Source: Cytophagaceae bacterium
GTDB lineage: Bacteria; Bacteroidota; Bacteroidia; Cytophagales; Spirosomataceae
NCBI GenBank assembly: GCA_947450365.1
Contig: CANFVE010000027.1
Coordinates: forward strand, 1 to 37,023
Length of the DNA: 37,023 bases
Reading direction: 5' to 3'
The notes beneath the pieces were generated by a model. That model made no database searches, had not been told where the DNA came from, and saw only the letters and a program-made list of their open reading frames with translations. A program made the position numbers and the translations under genes. Below, one piece after another: positions 1 through 8,984 of this stretch. Positions within the stretch are counted from its first letter, which is position 1, and every line of letters begins with the position of its first letter.

Positions 1-524
1 GAATAGTCGATCGAATAGGGAAAAGGCTGTGTGGGTTTCCCATTCCTAGAGATATGGCCACATACTTGATTTTTCCCATTGTAATGAGGCAAGGAAATAA
101 ACAAGCCATATTGCCTTTTGCCGCCGTCTTGGTATTCATTCCACATGCCGCCCACAAAACCGGTTTGTTCGCCCGACCATTTTACCCAAGCCATGACGGT
201 TACGCCTTGATTAGCCCCATAGATATTTAACCCCCCCGTTTTTTCATTGGCTAAAGAAAGGTATGCCCCCGCTCCGAATTGGGCAGAAAATCCACTTAAA
301 GGTCCTTCAGAAATCCGCGGAACAGGTCCATTTGTTTCGGCTAGGTCAAATTTCCCCTGAAGGGATGCGCGAGGTAGACCTTCGGCTTCCTTAAAATCCC
401 AAAGGGCAACGAGGTTTTTGGTCTTTAAAAGCTTCTTTGATAATGCAGATGCTTGGGTTAAACCCGTCAACGGAAACCCAAACAAAGCCGCAAGCCATAC
501 ATAAACAATATACTTCATTTTCAT
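1..524 (-). CDS. LamG/concanavalin-like secreted protein, 3' end cut by window edge
   Basis: The reading frame is open from an ATG at 524 to the left edge, so 174 residues are visible and the C-terminus is missing. The N-terminus MKMKYIVYVWLAALFGF is a signal peptide. The body reads LVALWDFKEAEG, then GVTVMAWVKW and GGMWNEYQDGGKRQYGLF. This is the usual look of a LamG / concanavalin A-like beta-sandwich domain, which binds carbohydrate or sits beside glycosidases. The start lies 7 nt after the stop of the upstream glycosidase-like gene, so the two are probably co-transcribed on the minus strand. A second ATG at 518 is also possible. The function of the whole protein cannot be judged because the rest lies outside the window. 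Confidence 0.75.
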   Translation of the reverse strand, partial: MKMKYIVYVWLAALFGFPLTGLTQASALSKKLLKTKNLVALWDFKEAEGLPRASLQGKFDLAETNGPVPRISEGPLSGFSAQFGAGAYLSLANEKTGGLNIYGANQGVTVMAWVKWSGEQTGFVGGMWNEYQDGGKRQYGLFISLPHYNGKNQVCGHISRNGKPTQPFPYSIDY

Positions 525-531
525 ACCTTAC

Positions 532-1443
532 TTAATGAGCTGATTCGTATACCATGACTTTTCGATGCATCGTATAAAAACGAAACCCGCGACCTTTTTT
601 TAACACGATTCCGCTGGATTGATTAAGACCAAGAATGGGATTTTGGTCATATTTTTTCCAATGAATTAGGTCGGCGGAAACGGCCACATTCGTCGACCAT
701 TCATGCCAATCCGCATAGGCCGACGCATGATAAAACCCATAATACATTCCCTTATACCGAATCACCTGATTCATGGCCACCGCATGCGCATCATAGGCCG
801 CGGGTCCCATCGCAATCACGGGTTCGTCTTGCACATTTGTCCATGATTTTAAATCCGTGGAGGTCGCTAGCCAAATTCCGCGATCATCCCGTTCATAAAA
901 TAAGTGCCAAAGCCCTTTGGCGCGAATCACGGTCGGCGTGCCATAAGGCCCCAGTTTGATCGGACTGCCGTCGTGCATACGAATATCTAGATTTCCTTGT
1001 TCTTCCCAATGCACTCGGTCCTTGGAAATCAGCCAATGAGCGATATCGCCCTCGCCTTCGGCAAACATGTAATAGGTCCCTTGCCATTTGAGGACACACA
1101 TATCCTCGACCCATTTTCCAGGATGTATGCTTTCGGAAGAATATCGCTGCCATGCCAGTCCATCCCTCGAGGTGGCATAGCCAAGAAATTTCAAGGGCGA
1201 TGCGGGAGAATAGCCGGTATACCAAAGGTGGTATTTTCCTGCTTCTTCTAGAATAAATCCGCGTTCTCGAATTTGTTTGTCCCAGGTATCTTGACCCGTT
1301 CCAGTAAAAATTGGCGTCTCCCTAATCGCTTTAAAATGAACTAATTCCTGTGGGAATTTAGCCGATTCAAGAGGTCTTCCCCGGTGACAGGAAAAAAGGC
1401 TGACCGTAATAAAAAGCACAAAAAGTAATCGAATCTGATTCAT
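532..1443 (-). CDS. GH43/GH130-type five-bladed beta-propeller lipoprotein
   Basis: This 303-residue protein is a predicted outer-membrane or periplasmic lipoprotein, with lipobox LFSC and the lipid cysteine at residue 19. The body shows repeated beta-propeller blades typical of the GH43/GH130/GH32 superfamily: YHLWYTGYS, LGYATSRDG, YYMFAEGEGD, LWHLFYERDD, YYGFYHASAY and LIHWKKYDQNPIL. It probably acts on oligosaccharides released by the neighbouring GH5 enzyme, but family-level assignment (GH43 or GH130) cannot be made by eye. The frame can be extended to a TTG at 1455, but the ATG at 1443 places the signal peptide correctly. The LamG-like gene follows after 7 nt in the same direction. A promoter-like box lies about 90 nt upstream. 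Confidence 0.75.
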   Translation of the reverse strand: MNQIRLLFVLFITVSLFSCHRGRPLESAKFPQELVHFKAIRETPIFTGTGQDTWDKQIRERGFILEEAGKYHLWYTGYSPASPLKFLGYATSRDGLAWQRYSSESIHPGKWVEDMCVLKWQGTYYMFAEGEGDIAHWLISKDRVHWEEQGNLDIRMHDGSPIKLGPYGTPTVIRAKGLWHLFYERDDRGIWLATSTDLKSWTNVQDEPVIAMGPAAYDAHAVAMNQVIRYKGMYYGFYHASAYADWHEWSTNVAVSADLIHWKKYDQNPILGLNQSSGIVLKKGRGFRFYTMHRKVMVYESAH

Positions 1444-1532
1444 TTGACTGGTCAACCCGCGATTGATTTACGTTAAAAAATTCAATTTAATTCCCTATTT
1501 ATAAAAGGCCAAAACCCTTTCACTACCTACGA

Positions 1533-1546
1533 CAAAAGTAATTTTG
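1533..1546. promoter_or_regulatory. Overlapping divergent -7 boxes
   Basis: The minus strand reads TACTTTTG (1540 to 1533) and the plus strand reads TAATTTTG (1539-1546). Both match the Bacteroidota -7 consensus TAnnTTTG and they share two bases. The minus box faces the propeller lipoprotein, with a leader of about 85-90 nt. The plus box faces the GH5 gene but lies 165 nt from its start. No well-spaced -33 TTG is obvious for either. A weaker box, TAATTTCG, sits at 1686-1693 closer to the GH5 start. The rest of the 1444-1710 intergenic region shows nothing else clear. Confidence 0.35.
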
Positions 1547-1710
1547 TGGAAGTCGAAATTATGCAAATTCCCGCAGACTATGTGAGTTATGGAAAAGCAA
1601 TTTAACAAATTATCAAGTAGTTGATTTTCTATTTTTTTAAACTGATTTATCCAATCTTTTCAAAACCAAATCCCCATAAAAATACTAATTTCGAGGGCTA
1701 AAAAATTCGC

Positions 1711-3429
1711 ATGAGTCATCGCAATTCAAAAATACATTTCTTGCTATTCCTATTTTTTGGGCTTTGGATAAGACCCGCTGCCGCAGGTCAAAACCTAGGT
1801 CGAGGAATTAATTTAGGAAATATGTTTGAGGCGCCTTCTGAAACGGCTTGGGGGAATCCGTTTAAGGAAGAATACATATCTCAAATAGCGAGTTTGGGTT
1901 TTACGCACATTCGGATGCCAATTCGCTGGGACGTTCCTGAAAGAGCCCAATTAACCGAACCCTACACGATTAATCCTGTATTTTTGGCGCGTGTAAAATC
2001 TGTGGTCGACCTTGCCATAAGCAAGAATTTATATGTCATAATCAACATGCATCATCACGATGAAATGTTCACCAATCCGGCCGCCTCGAAAGCTCGATTC
2101 TTAAAACAATGGGCACAAATTTCAGCCTATTTTAAGGGCTATAATGACCGACTATTATTCGAAGTACTCAATGAACCCCATGATGCATTGACGCCTGCCT
2201 TATGGAATGTGTATTTCGCTGATGCCTTGACGGAAATACGAAAGACAAATCCGGATCGAAAGGTGTTGTTGGGCACCGCTTCCTATGGGGGTTTGGGCGG
2301 GGTTAAAGAGTTAAATCCACCGAATGACCCTAATTTAATCTTAAGCATTCATTATTACAATCCCTTTAATTTCACGCACCAAGGGGCCGATTGGGCCGGT
2401 CTAAAAGATAAATATATCGGCACCAAATGGGAGGATTTGCCATGGGAGCGCAACCAGGTGATTTCAGAATTTGACTTTGCCATTCAGTGGGCCAAACAGA
2501 AAAAAATGCCTTTGCATGTGGGGGAATTTGGGTCTTATGAATTGGCTGATATGGAAAGTCGGGCACGATGGACCACGTATTTGGCGCGCTATTTTGAGTC
2601 CCAAGGGTTAAGTTGGGCCTACTGGGAATATTCGGCAGGTTTTGGCATTTATACCCCAGCGAGTGCGACATTTAAACAGCCTTTGGTCGATGCCTTAGTC
2701 AAAAACCCCATGCCCGCGGTGCGGACTTTGCCCACCAAAAATATCTATGATATGCAAGGTGCGGGAGGCTGGAACTTAAATTTGAATTCAGGGGCATTGG
2801 GAACTTTACTCGGGGCGGGAAATGGGTTCAAAGTAACCATGTCAAATGTCACGGGAACGGCTTGGCATATTCAGGCGAGTCGGGCAGGATTTCCCCTGAC
2901 TTATAAAAAAAGGTATGTTGTCAAGCTTAAGGCGCAGGCCGACAAAACCCTGTCCATGACCGCCTACATGGGTCGTTCGTCGAATCCCTATAATGCCTAC
3001 AGTGCCTACAATGGACTAACCATTGAACCTAACGAAAAAGAATTTAGCTTCTTATTTACGATGAATGATCCTTATGACGCGAATGCCCGACTAAGTCTTG
3101 ACATGGGCTCTGCCACCGGAACCCTTCAAATCAATTCGATTCAAGTCGATGAGATTGTTGAGGAGGTTCCCTTAGCTACCCAAGAATCTCCTAAGTCGGC
3201 CCAAGTATACCCAAATCCCTTTCAAGATCAATTATTTTTCAAAAGCCCGGAAAGCCAAGAGGTTCGGCTAATCGATTTACATGGAAAAATTCGCCAACTA
3301 ACTACCCATAGCATCGAAGGCAACTGGGACACCGCCACCCTGCCCGAAGGATCTTACTTGGTCCAATTTATTTCCGACAAAACAGGACAAAGCGAAAGCC
3401 ATTTAGTACATAAACAGGGAGATAAATAA
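1711..3429 (+). CDS. GH5 endo-glucanase/mannanase with C-terminal T9SS sorting domain
   Basis: Secreted 572-residue glycoside hydrolase family 5 enzyme. Domain order is signal peptide (about 1-26), GH5 TIM barrel (about 27-335), a beta-sandwich region resembling a carbohydrate-binding module (about 345-482) and a type A Por secretion sorting domain (about 496-570, beginning QVYPNPFQDQLFF). GH5 signatures visible are HIRMPIRWD (67-74), the HHH triplet at 114-116, acid/base Glu155 in LNEP, HYY at 214-216 and nucleophile Glu272 in HVGEFGS. It should cleave beta-1,4-linked glucan or mannan outside the cell, exported by the type IX system. The substrate cannot be fixed from sequence alone. It is divergent from the propeller lipoprotein operon, and an AHSA1-type gene starts 35 nt downstream. 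Confidence 0.9.
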   Translation: MSHRNSKIHFLLFLFFGLWIRPAAAGQNLGRGINLGNMFEAPSETAWGNPFKEEYISQIASLGFTHIRMPIRWDVPERAQLTEPYTINPVFLARVKSVVDLAISKNLYVIINMHHHDEMFTNPAASKARFLKQWAQISAYFKGYNDRLLFEVLNEPHDALTPALWNVYFADALTEIRKTNPDRKVLLGTASYGGLGGVKELNPPNDPNLILSIHYYNPFNFTHQGADWAGLKDKYIGTKWEDLPWERNQVISEFDFAIQWAKQKKMPLHVGEFGSYELADMESRARWTTYLARYFESQGLSWAYWEYSAGFGIYTPASATFKQPLVDALVKNPMPAVRTLPTKNIYDMQGAGGWNLNLNSGALGTLLGAGNGFKVTMSNVTGTAWHIQASRAGFPLTYKKRYVVKLKAQADKTLSMTAYMGRSSNPYNAYSAYNGLTIEPNEKEFSFLFTMNDPYDANARLSLDMGSATGTLQINSIQVDEIVEEVPLATQESPKSAQVYPNPFQDQLFFKSPESQEVRLIDLHGKIRQLTTHSIEGNWDTATLPEGSYLVQFISDKTGQSESHLVHKQGDK

Positions 3430-3464
3430 ATTTTTTATTTTCTTTGTCTGGTCAAATTTAACTT

Positions 3465-3881
3465 ATGCATTTAATTTCCGTAGAAACACACATCCAATCC
3501 CCTGTATCTTCCGTTTGGTCTGTTTGGACACAGGCTGAACACGTCCAACATTGGAACTTCGCTAGTCCCGATTGGCATTGTCCGTCCGCAAGCAATGACC
3601 TGCGTATCGGCGGAGAATTTCATTATACCATGGCTGCGAAAGACGGATCCATGAAATTTGATTTTTGGGGAACCTACAAACAAATCATTTCCGAAAAACA
3701 AATCGACATCGTCATTGGCGACGGACGCCACATGTTTGTGTATTTTGAGTCGACTCCTGATGGGACTTTGGTACGAGAGGAATTTGAGCCCGAAAAAATG
3801 AATCCCGAGGATATGCAGCAAATGGGTTGGCAACTAATTTTAAACAATTTTAAGTCTTACGCGGAAGGTCTAGCCGAATAA
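3465..3881 (+). CDS. SRPBCC / AHSA1-domain protein
   Basis: A 138-residue cytoplasmic protein of the START/SRPBCC fold, AHSA1-like branch. Family features are the N-terminal strand ISVETHIQSPVSSVWSVWT with helix AEHVQHWNF, the DLRIGGEFHYTM strand pair, the FWGTYKQI turn and the C-terminal helix with GWQLILNNFKSYAE. Such proteins bind hydrophobic ligands. No particular ligand is known for this subgroup. The gene follows the GH5 gene with no hairpin between them, only a T-rich run, so read-through is possible. Its last 25 nt overlap the 3' end of the convergent gene on the other strand. Confidence 0.85.
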   Translation: MHLISVETHIQSPVSSVWSVWTQAEHVQHWNFASPDWHCPSASNDLRIGGEFHYTMAAKDGSMKFDFWGTYKQIISEKQIDIVIGDGRHMFVYFESTPDGTLVREEFEPEKMNPEDMQQMGWQLILNNFKSYAEGLAE

Positions 3882-4204
3882 TCTTTCCCTTTTTCCATCA
3901 AAATCGCGTACGCCTCCTCCCAAGTAGGGATCCCTTCCGACTCGAACCCATAGGTACGGCCCGTGGCAATTTTTGGAAAGGCTTTCATCGCCTGAAGGTG
4001 AACCCCGTTTCGCATAAATTCCAGCATGACCTCCCTATTTTCCCAGGCCGTTATCGTGCATTGAAATCCATGCATTTTTTTAACCTCAGCATATAAATTG
4101 CCTTTGGCAGATTTCGCTTGCGCAAAAGACGGGACCGCAAGGGTCCAAAATCGAAGAATACTTAAGAAGCCCTTAGGCTTAAGACCTGTGAGAGAAATAT
4201 ACAT
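3857..4204 (-). CDS. Small ABM-like / DUF3291-type dimeric alpha-beta barrel protein
   Basis: A 115-residue protein with the look of the antibiotic-biosynthesis-monooxygenase-like dimeric alpha/beta barrel (DUF3291 or the related spheroidene monooxygenase-like group). It opens with the strand MYISLTGLKP, continues with FWTLAVPSFAQAKSAKGN and CTITAWENREVMLEFMRNG, and ends with IPTWEEAYAILMEKG. No catalytic role is assigned. The 3' end overlaps the AHSA1-type gene by 25 nt in convergent orientation, and neither end looks damaged. Upstream, a perfect -7 box ends 4 nt before the ATG, so the transcript should start at or next to the start codon. The family name is from memory and is less certain than the reading frame. 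Confidence 0.65.
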   Translation of the reverse strand: MYISLTGLKPKGFLSILRFWTLAVPSFAQAKSAKGNLYAEVKKMHGFQCTITAWENREVMLEFMRNGVHLQAMKAFPKIATGRTYGFESEGIPTWEEAYAILMEKGKDYSARPSA

Positions 4205-4208
4205 GTGG

Positions 4209-4216
4209 CAAAAATA
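4209..4216 (-). promoter_or_regulatory. -7 box TATTTTTG, leaderless position
   Basis: The minus strand reads TATTTTTG, a full match to TAnnTTTG, followed by CCAC and then the ATG at 4204. With the usual distance from this box to the transcription start (about 5-7 nt), the mRNA would begin at the start codon. No TTG is seen at the expected -33 distance. Confidence 0.55.
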
Positions 4217-4291
4217 AAATTTTGTCCTCGCTTTTGATGACGTTTATTTGTTTTATTTGTAGCAATTTACGTAAAACTAAACCTAAATCTC

Positions 4292-5170
4292 ATGCAAAGA
4301 CGTTCTGCCCTTGCCTACCTTCTTGCTAGTCCAGTCCTGACCGCCAATCCGAAGCTACACTTGGCTTCCGCGACTGGCAAGCGGCTCAAAATCAGCCTAA
4401 ACGCCTATTCATTTAATGCGCCTTTGATGGCACATACGGTTTCGGTGGAACAAATGATGGATTTTTGTGTCCATAATGGCTTTGAAGGGCTCGACCTCAC
4501 CTGTTATTATTTACCCGGATATCCACAAGTGCCATCAGATGATTATTTGTTTTCATTGAAACGAAAAATGCATGAAATCGGATTGGAATTAAGCGGAACG
4601 GGCTGTCGGAACGACTTTGTTTTCGCCAACAAATCTGACCGAGAACGAGAAATCCAACTCGTCAAAAATTGGGTCGATGCCACCGCAAAATTAGGCGCTC
4701 CCGTCCTACGTGTATTTGCCGGGAAAAGCGAATTGCCGGGATATACCTGGGGACAAATTTCCAATTGGGTCGTCGATGCGCTCAAAGAATGCACCGACTA
4801 TGCATCCAAAAAAGGAATCATCATCGGCATTCAAAACCACAACGATTTTATCAAAACAGCAGACCAAGTCATTGACATTCTTCAACGCGTGAATAGCCCC
4901 TGGTGTGGGCTCATCTTAGATGTGGGCAGTTTCCGCGAAAAAGAGGTTTATGCTGAAATCGAAAAAACCATTCCCTATGCGGTCAATTGGCAATTAAAAG
5001 AAACCATATTCGCTGGGAAAACCGAAATCCCCATCGACCTTAAAAAGACCTTCGACCTCATTCGCGCGTCCAATTACCGCGGCTATATCCCTATCGAAAC
5101 ACTTCGCAAAGGGGATCCCAATAGCATTGTTCCCGAATTTTTGGCCCAAGTCAAGCCCTATCTTTTTTAA
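4292..5170 (+). CDS. Sugar phosphate isomerase/epimerase (AP-endonuclease-2-like TIM barrel)
   Basis: A 292-residue protein of the xylose-isomerase-like TIM barrel family (PF01261 type). After a short twin-arginine-like leader (MQRRSALAYLLASPVL) come barrel strands and likely metal ligands: FEGLDLTCYY near residue 70, LRVFAGKSE, the histidine in IGIQNHND, LILDVGSF and the final IPIETLRKGD. Relatives isomerise or epimerise keto-sugars or inositols, and many Bacteroidota copies are exported. It sits 41 nt upstream of the PQQ dehydrogenase in the same direction, so the pair may act on the same sugar or polyol. The exact substrate is unknown. Two TTTATTTG motifs upstream (about 4244-4261) are near-matches to the -7 box. 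Confidence 0.8.
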   Translation: MQRRSALAYLLASPVLTANPKLHLASATGKRLKISLNAYSFNAPLMAHTVSVEQMMDFCVHNGFEGLDLTCYYLPGYPQVPSDDYLFSLKRKMHEIGLELSGTGCRNDFVFANKSDREREIQLVKNWVDATAKLGAPVLRVFAGKSELPGYTWGQISNWVVDALKECTDYASKKGIIIGIQNHNDFIKTADQVIDILQRVNSPWCGLILDVGSFREKEVYAEIEKTIPYAVNWQLKETIFAGKTEIPIDLKKTFDLIRASNYRGYIPIETLRKGDPNSIVPEFLAQVKPYLF

Positions 5171-5211
5171 ACACCAAAAAAAATGAATACCTTTTCGAAA
5201 CTTATTTTTTT

Positions 5212-7284
5212 ATGAAAAAAACGAATCTCTACCTCGCAATCATTTCCTTGCTAATTTTTTCGTGTAAAAAGGATGCCCCAAAAGGAAGTGCGGAACACAT
5301 CGAATCGGTCACCTCGCTCGTCGATGACCAAAAATTATCCAACCCCCAGGATTCGCCAAACGACTGGATGAGCTATGGCCTAAACTATTCGGAGGATCGC
5401 TTTAGTCCTTTGGAACAAATTAATTCTAGCAATGTAAACCAATTAGGCCTGGCATGGTCCACGGATTTAGGGACGAGTCGGGGCATCGAAGCCACCCCTC
5501 TCGTCGTGGACGGCATCATGTTCATCAGCGGCCCTTGGAGTGTCGTGTATGCGATGGATACTCGGACCGGTAAAATTTTATGGACTTATGATCCACAAGT
5601 TCCCAAGCAAACCGCTATTAAAGTGTGCTGTGACGTGGTGAACCGAGGTGTAGCGATGTACAAAGGCAATATTTTCGTGGGTACCCTCGACGGCCGATTG
5701 ATTTCCATCAAGGCCAGCACGGGAAAAGAAAATTGGTCCGTCATCACCGTGGACACCTCCAAAGCCTATACCATTACGGGAGCCCCTCGCGTATATGACG
5801 GTAAGGTCATCATTGGAAATTCAGGAGCCGATTTAGGTGTTCGCGGATACGTGACCGCATACAATGCAGAGGATGGAAAAGAAGTTTGGCGTTTTTATAC
5901 AGTTCCGGGCGATCCTTCGAAGCCATTTGAATCCAAAGCCATGGAAAATGCGGCTAAAACCTGGAAGGGGGAATGGTGGAAATTAGGCGGAGGCGGTACG
6001 GCTTGGGATGGATTTGCCTACGACAAAGACCTGGGGTATGTCTACATTGGAACCGGAAACGGATCCCCTTGGAACCGCGAAGTGCGAAGTCCTGGCGGAG
6101 GGGATAATTTATACCTATCGTCCATTGTGGCGGTCGACGTAAAAACCGGGGAATACAAATGGCATTACCAAACAACACCGGGCGAGACCTGGGATTATAC
6201 GGCGGTCCAACAATTGATTTTGGCCGACATCAACATCGCCGGAAAAGACCGAAAGGTCATCATGCAAGCCCCTAAAAACGGATTTTTTTATGTCTTAGAT
6301 CGCAAAAGCGGCGAATTATTAAACGCAAATCCATATACCTATGTCAACTGGGCCACGCATGTGGACATGAAAACAGGCCGACCGGTAGAAACGCCGTTTA
6401 GCCGCTATGAGAATTTCAATAAACGCGTGGCTCCATCGCCCATCGGCGGGCACAACTGGCAAGCCATGGCCTATAACCCGGTGACAAAATTGGTTTATAT
6501 CCCCTCTCGGGAAATGTCTTACCTCTATGGAAATCGGAAAGATTTTAAATACGATCCAAAAACCTGGAATACCGCTTCTGGCATCGACGAGAAAAAGGAG
6601 ACCAAGGAAGACGTGAAGGCACAAAAGGCCTTAGGCCGACTCATCGCTTGGGATCCTGCTTTAGGCAAAGAAGTCTGGCGTTCCGAAGGCGCATCCTTTT
6701 GGGATGCGGGGGTTTTAACCACCAAAGAACTCGTTTTCCAAGGAAATGCCATGGGTATTTTCAGCGCTTACGAAGCGAAGACCGGGAAAAAAGTATGGTC
6801 TTATGATTTAAAATCGGGCATCGTGGCACCGCCAATGACCTATGTGGTGGATGGAGAACAATACATCACGGTAGCAGTCGGCTGGGGTGGTGTCATGGGC
6901 CAATACAGCAAATTCACAGAAAGCATTCAACCCGGAAGAATTTTTACATTTAAAATCAATGGCAAGGCCAAAATGCCTGCATTGATTCAAGAGGAAAAGA
7001 AAAGCTTGTTGGACATTCCAGTGACCGGCAGCGCAAGCCAAGTGGCCCATGGCCAGCAATTATTTATGAAATTGTGTGACGCTTGCCATAATTTAGCTGG
7101 CGGAGGAACCATCCCGAATTTGACTTATTCGAAACCTGAAATAATCGGAATGATGGAAGACATCGTCAAAAAAGGCATTTTTGTACCTAAAGGCATGCCT
7201 TCCTTTGGTGACCGCGTCAGCAGTCAGGATGTGAAAGATATCCAACAGTACATTTATTCCGAAGCTGCCAAAAAGAGAAAATAA
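5212..7284 (+). CDS. PQQ-dependent alcohol dehydrogenase with C-terminal cytochrome c domain
   Basis: A 690-residue quinohaemoprotein. It is a lipoprotein (LLIFSC, lipid cysteine 18) with an eight-bladed quinoprotein propeller (about 45-590) and a haem c domain (about 605-690). Diagnostic features are the adjacent cysteines 139-140 that cap PQQ, Asn283 in GTGNGSPWN and catalytic Asp328 in GETWDYT. The haem site is CDACH at 622-626, with GMPSF (Met662) as the likely axial ligand. The metal-ligand Glu of this family is replaced by Asp207 (GADLGVRG). Residue 330 is Thr, so the extra Asp of lanthanide-type XoxF enzymes is absent and a calcium enzyme is expected. It should oxidise an alcohol or aldose in the periplasm and pass electrons to the haem. 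A perfect hairpin terminator follows. Confidence 0.9.
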   Translation: MKKTNLYLAIISLLIFSCKKDAPKGSAEHIESVTSLVDDQKLSNPQDSPNDWMSYGLNYSEDRFSPLEQINSSNVNQLGLAWSTDLGTSRGIEATPLVVDGIMFISGPWSVVYAMDTRTGKILWTYDPQVPKQTAIKVCCDVVNRGVAMYKGNIFVGTLDGRLISIKASTGKENWSVITVDTSKAYTITGAPRVYDGKVIIGNSGADLGVRGYVTAYNAEDGKEVWRFYTVPGDPSKPFESKAMENAAKTWKGEWWKLGGGGTAWDGFAYDKDLGYVYIGTGNGSPWNREVRSPGGGDNLYLSSIVAVDVKTGEYKWHYQTTPGETWDYTAVQQLILADINIAGKDRKVIMQAPKNGFFYVLDRKSGELLNANPYTYVNWATHVDMKTGRPVETPFSRYENFNKRVAPSPIGGHNWQAMAYNPVTKLVYIPSREMSYLYGNRKDFKYDPKTWNTASGIDEKKETKEDVKAQKALGRLIAWDPALGKEVWRSEGASFWDAGVLTTKELVFQGNAMGIFSAYEAKTGKKVWSYDLKSGIVAPPMTYVVDGEQYITVAVGWGGVMGQYSKFTESIQPGRIFTFKINGKAKMPALIQEEKKSLLDIPVTGSASQVAHGQQLFMKLCDACHNLAGGGTIPNLTYSKPEIIGMMEDIVKKGIFVPKGMPSFGDRVSSQDVKDIQQYIYSEAAKKRK

Positions 7285-7342
7285 GGGTATCAAGCTATTG
7301 CCATCCCATTTTTTGAAAAGGCATTTTCAGTCGTATGTTCAT

Positions 7343-7374
7343 ACAAAAAGAGGTCGAAAAGGACCTCTTTTTGT
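7343..7374 (+). terminator. Hairpin terminator, 13-bp perfect stem
   Basis: Arms at 7343-7355 and 7362-7374 pair perfectly over 13 bp around the loop GAAAAG. The stem core is GAGGTC/GACCTC and the 3' arm ends in a T run. It closes the PQQ dehydrogenase transcript and belongs to the repeated hairpin family of this window. Confidence 0.85.
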
Positions 7375-7423
7375 AAAATATATGAAAAAGAAAAGAGTCA
7401 ATAATTGAAATTAAATCAAATCA

Positions 7424-7454
7424 TTGCCCCGTCCTTAAAGAATCGATATATTCG
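7424..7454 (+). promoter_or_regulatory. Candidate promoter of the GH28 operon
   Basis: TTG at 7424-7426 is followed by a 20-nt spacer and TATATTCG at 7447-7454, which differs at one position from TAnnTTTG. Spacing fits the Bacteroidota -33/-7 pattern. The leader to the first GH28 ATG would be about 45-50 nt. Confidence 0.5.
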
Positions 7455-7505
7455 AACACATATTGGCAAGTTCACTCCTGCTAATGCTCTAAACCAATTT
7501 ACACC

Positions 7506-8981
7506 ATGAAGTACCTCCTAAGCGTCCTTAGTTTGACGGTTTGGCTTGGGTTTCAGTCAAAGGCCGATGATTATAAAGCCTCCATGTTTGGAATTAAGTC
7601 CAATGGCACGACCTTAAATACCCACTCCATCCAAAAAGCGATTGATTTCATCCACGAAAAAGGCGGCGGCCGACTCGTTTTTTATGTAGGACGATACCTA
7701 ACTGGAACGATTCAGCTTAAATCCAACGTCACCATCCACCTCGAAGAAGGTGCCACCCTCGTGGGATCGACCAACATCTACGACTATAACCTCAGCGTCC
7801 GTTTTCCCGCCCTAATTACCGCCTATTCCGCCGATCACATCGCCATTACGGGCAAAGGGGTCATCGACGGACAAGGCCGCGAATTAGCCAATAACGTGAC
7901 AGATCAAGTACAAAAAGGCATTTTAAAAGACGATTTGGCGAACGACCGCTCTGCACGTTGGCGGCCCAAAGGCATTTATCTGCGCGAATGCAAGAATGTC
8001 GAACTCTCAGGTATCGTGGTCAAAAACGCCGCCGAATGGGTGGTGGTTTGTGATCAAATAGACCAACTGAAAATCGACAAAATCACCGTCGACAGCAAAG
8101 CCTTTTGGAACAACGACGGCATCGACATCGTCGATTGTAAAAATGTCCTGATATCCAATTCCTACATCGATTCCAGCGACGACGCCATCTGCTTTAAATC
8201 CCACGACGCCACAAAAATGTGCGAAAATGTAGAAGTACGAAATTGTGTGGCAAGGTCGAGTGCCAATGGCATCAAGTTCGGAACCGTAAGCTCAGGCGGA
8301 TATAAAAATTTCAAAATTATCAACAATAAAATTTTCGACACCTATCGCTCCGCCATCACCATCGCTACCCCTGACGGAGGCCTCGTGGAAAACATTTTCG
8401 TCGATAGTCTTTTTGCCTATAATACTGGAAACGCCATTTATTTACGGATCGGTGCGCGCTGGAACAAAGGTCGGACCGGCAGCATGAAGGGCATCACCAT
8501 TCAAAACATGTATTGTGAAATCGCCGAAGGGAAAGCAGATGCCGGTCGGGAATATGAAGGGCCTGTGGAGGATTTACCCCGCAACATCTCCCCCGCTAGC
8601 ATCGTCGGACTCCCAGGACAATACATCACGGATGTCACCTTGAAAAACATCGAAATCATCTATCCTGGAAACGCCAATCCGAATTATGCGTTTCGCGGCA
8701 TCAGCCCAGCGGACCTAGACAGTATTCCCGAAATGCCTGCCGCTTATCCGGAATATTCTCAATTTAAGGAATTGCCCGCTTGGGGTTTTTACCTGCGCCA
8801 TGCGAAACAAGTGACCATGGACCATGTCATTCTTCGCGCGAAAGGAAAGGACTATCGGCCCGCCATCGTTTTAGATGATGTGCAAGGGGCACTATTTAGC
8901 GCGATGACCTTGGCTGACCCAAGCAAGAAAAAGAAACAAATACATGTGTATAATTCCACCGACATTTTCCTTCCAAAATAA
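7506..8981 (+). CDS. GH28 polygalacturonase-like pectin hydrolase (copy 1)
   Basis: A 491-residue secreted protein with a signal peptide (about 1-20) and a right-handed beta-helix. It opens with the pectate-lyase-3/GH28 N-terminal motif FGIKSNGTTLNT plus SIQKAIDFIH (about 28-50). GH28 catalytic segments are visible: NNDGID at 202-207 (acidic Asp204) and SDD at 224-226. The third site appears as SSANGIKFGT (251-260) in place of the usual GHG, and the RIK position as YRSAITI. This variant is common in bacterial GH28 branches, so activity is plausible. It should cleave galacturonan or another uronic-acid polymer. It is the first of three tandem copies, with 3 nt between it and copy 2. Confidence 0.88.
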   Translation: MKYLLSVLSLTVWLGFQSKADDYKASMFGIKSNGTTLNTHSIQKAIDFIHEKGGGRLVFYVGRYLTGTIQLKSNVTIHLEEGATLVGSTNIYDYNLSVRFPALITAYSADHIAITGKGVIDGQGRELANNVTDQVQKGILKDDLANDRSARWRPKGIYLRECKNVELSGIVVKNAAEWVVVCDQIDQLKIDKITVDSKAFWNNDGIDIVDCKNVLISNSYIDSSDDAICFKSHDATKMCENVEVRNCVARSSANGIKFGTVSSGGYKNFKIINNKIFDTYRSAITIATPDGGLVENIFVDSLFAYNTGNAIYLRIGARWNKGRTGSMKGITIQNMYCEIAEGKADAGREYEGPVEDLPRNISPASIVGLPGQYITDVTLKNIEIIYPGNANPNYAFRGISPADLDSIPEMPAAYPEYSQFKELPAWGFYLRHAKQVTMDHVILRAKGKDYRPAIVLDDVQGALFSAMTLADPSKKKKQIHVYNSTDIFLPK

Positions 8982-8984
8982 ACC

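Noticed and set aside
5212-7284. Lanthanide-dependent (XoxF-type) dehydrogenase
   Set aside because: The extra Asp two residues after the catalytic Asp is replaced by Thr330.
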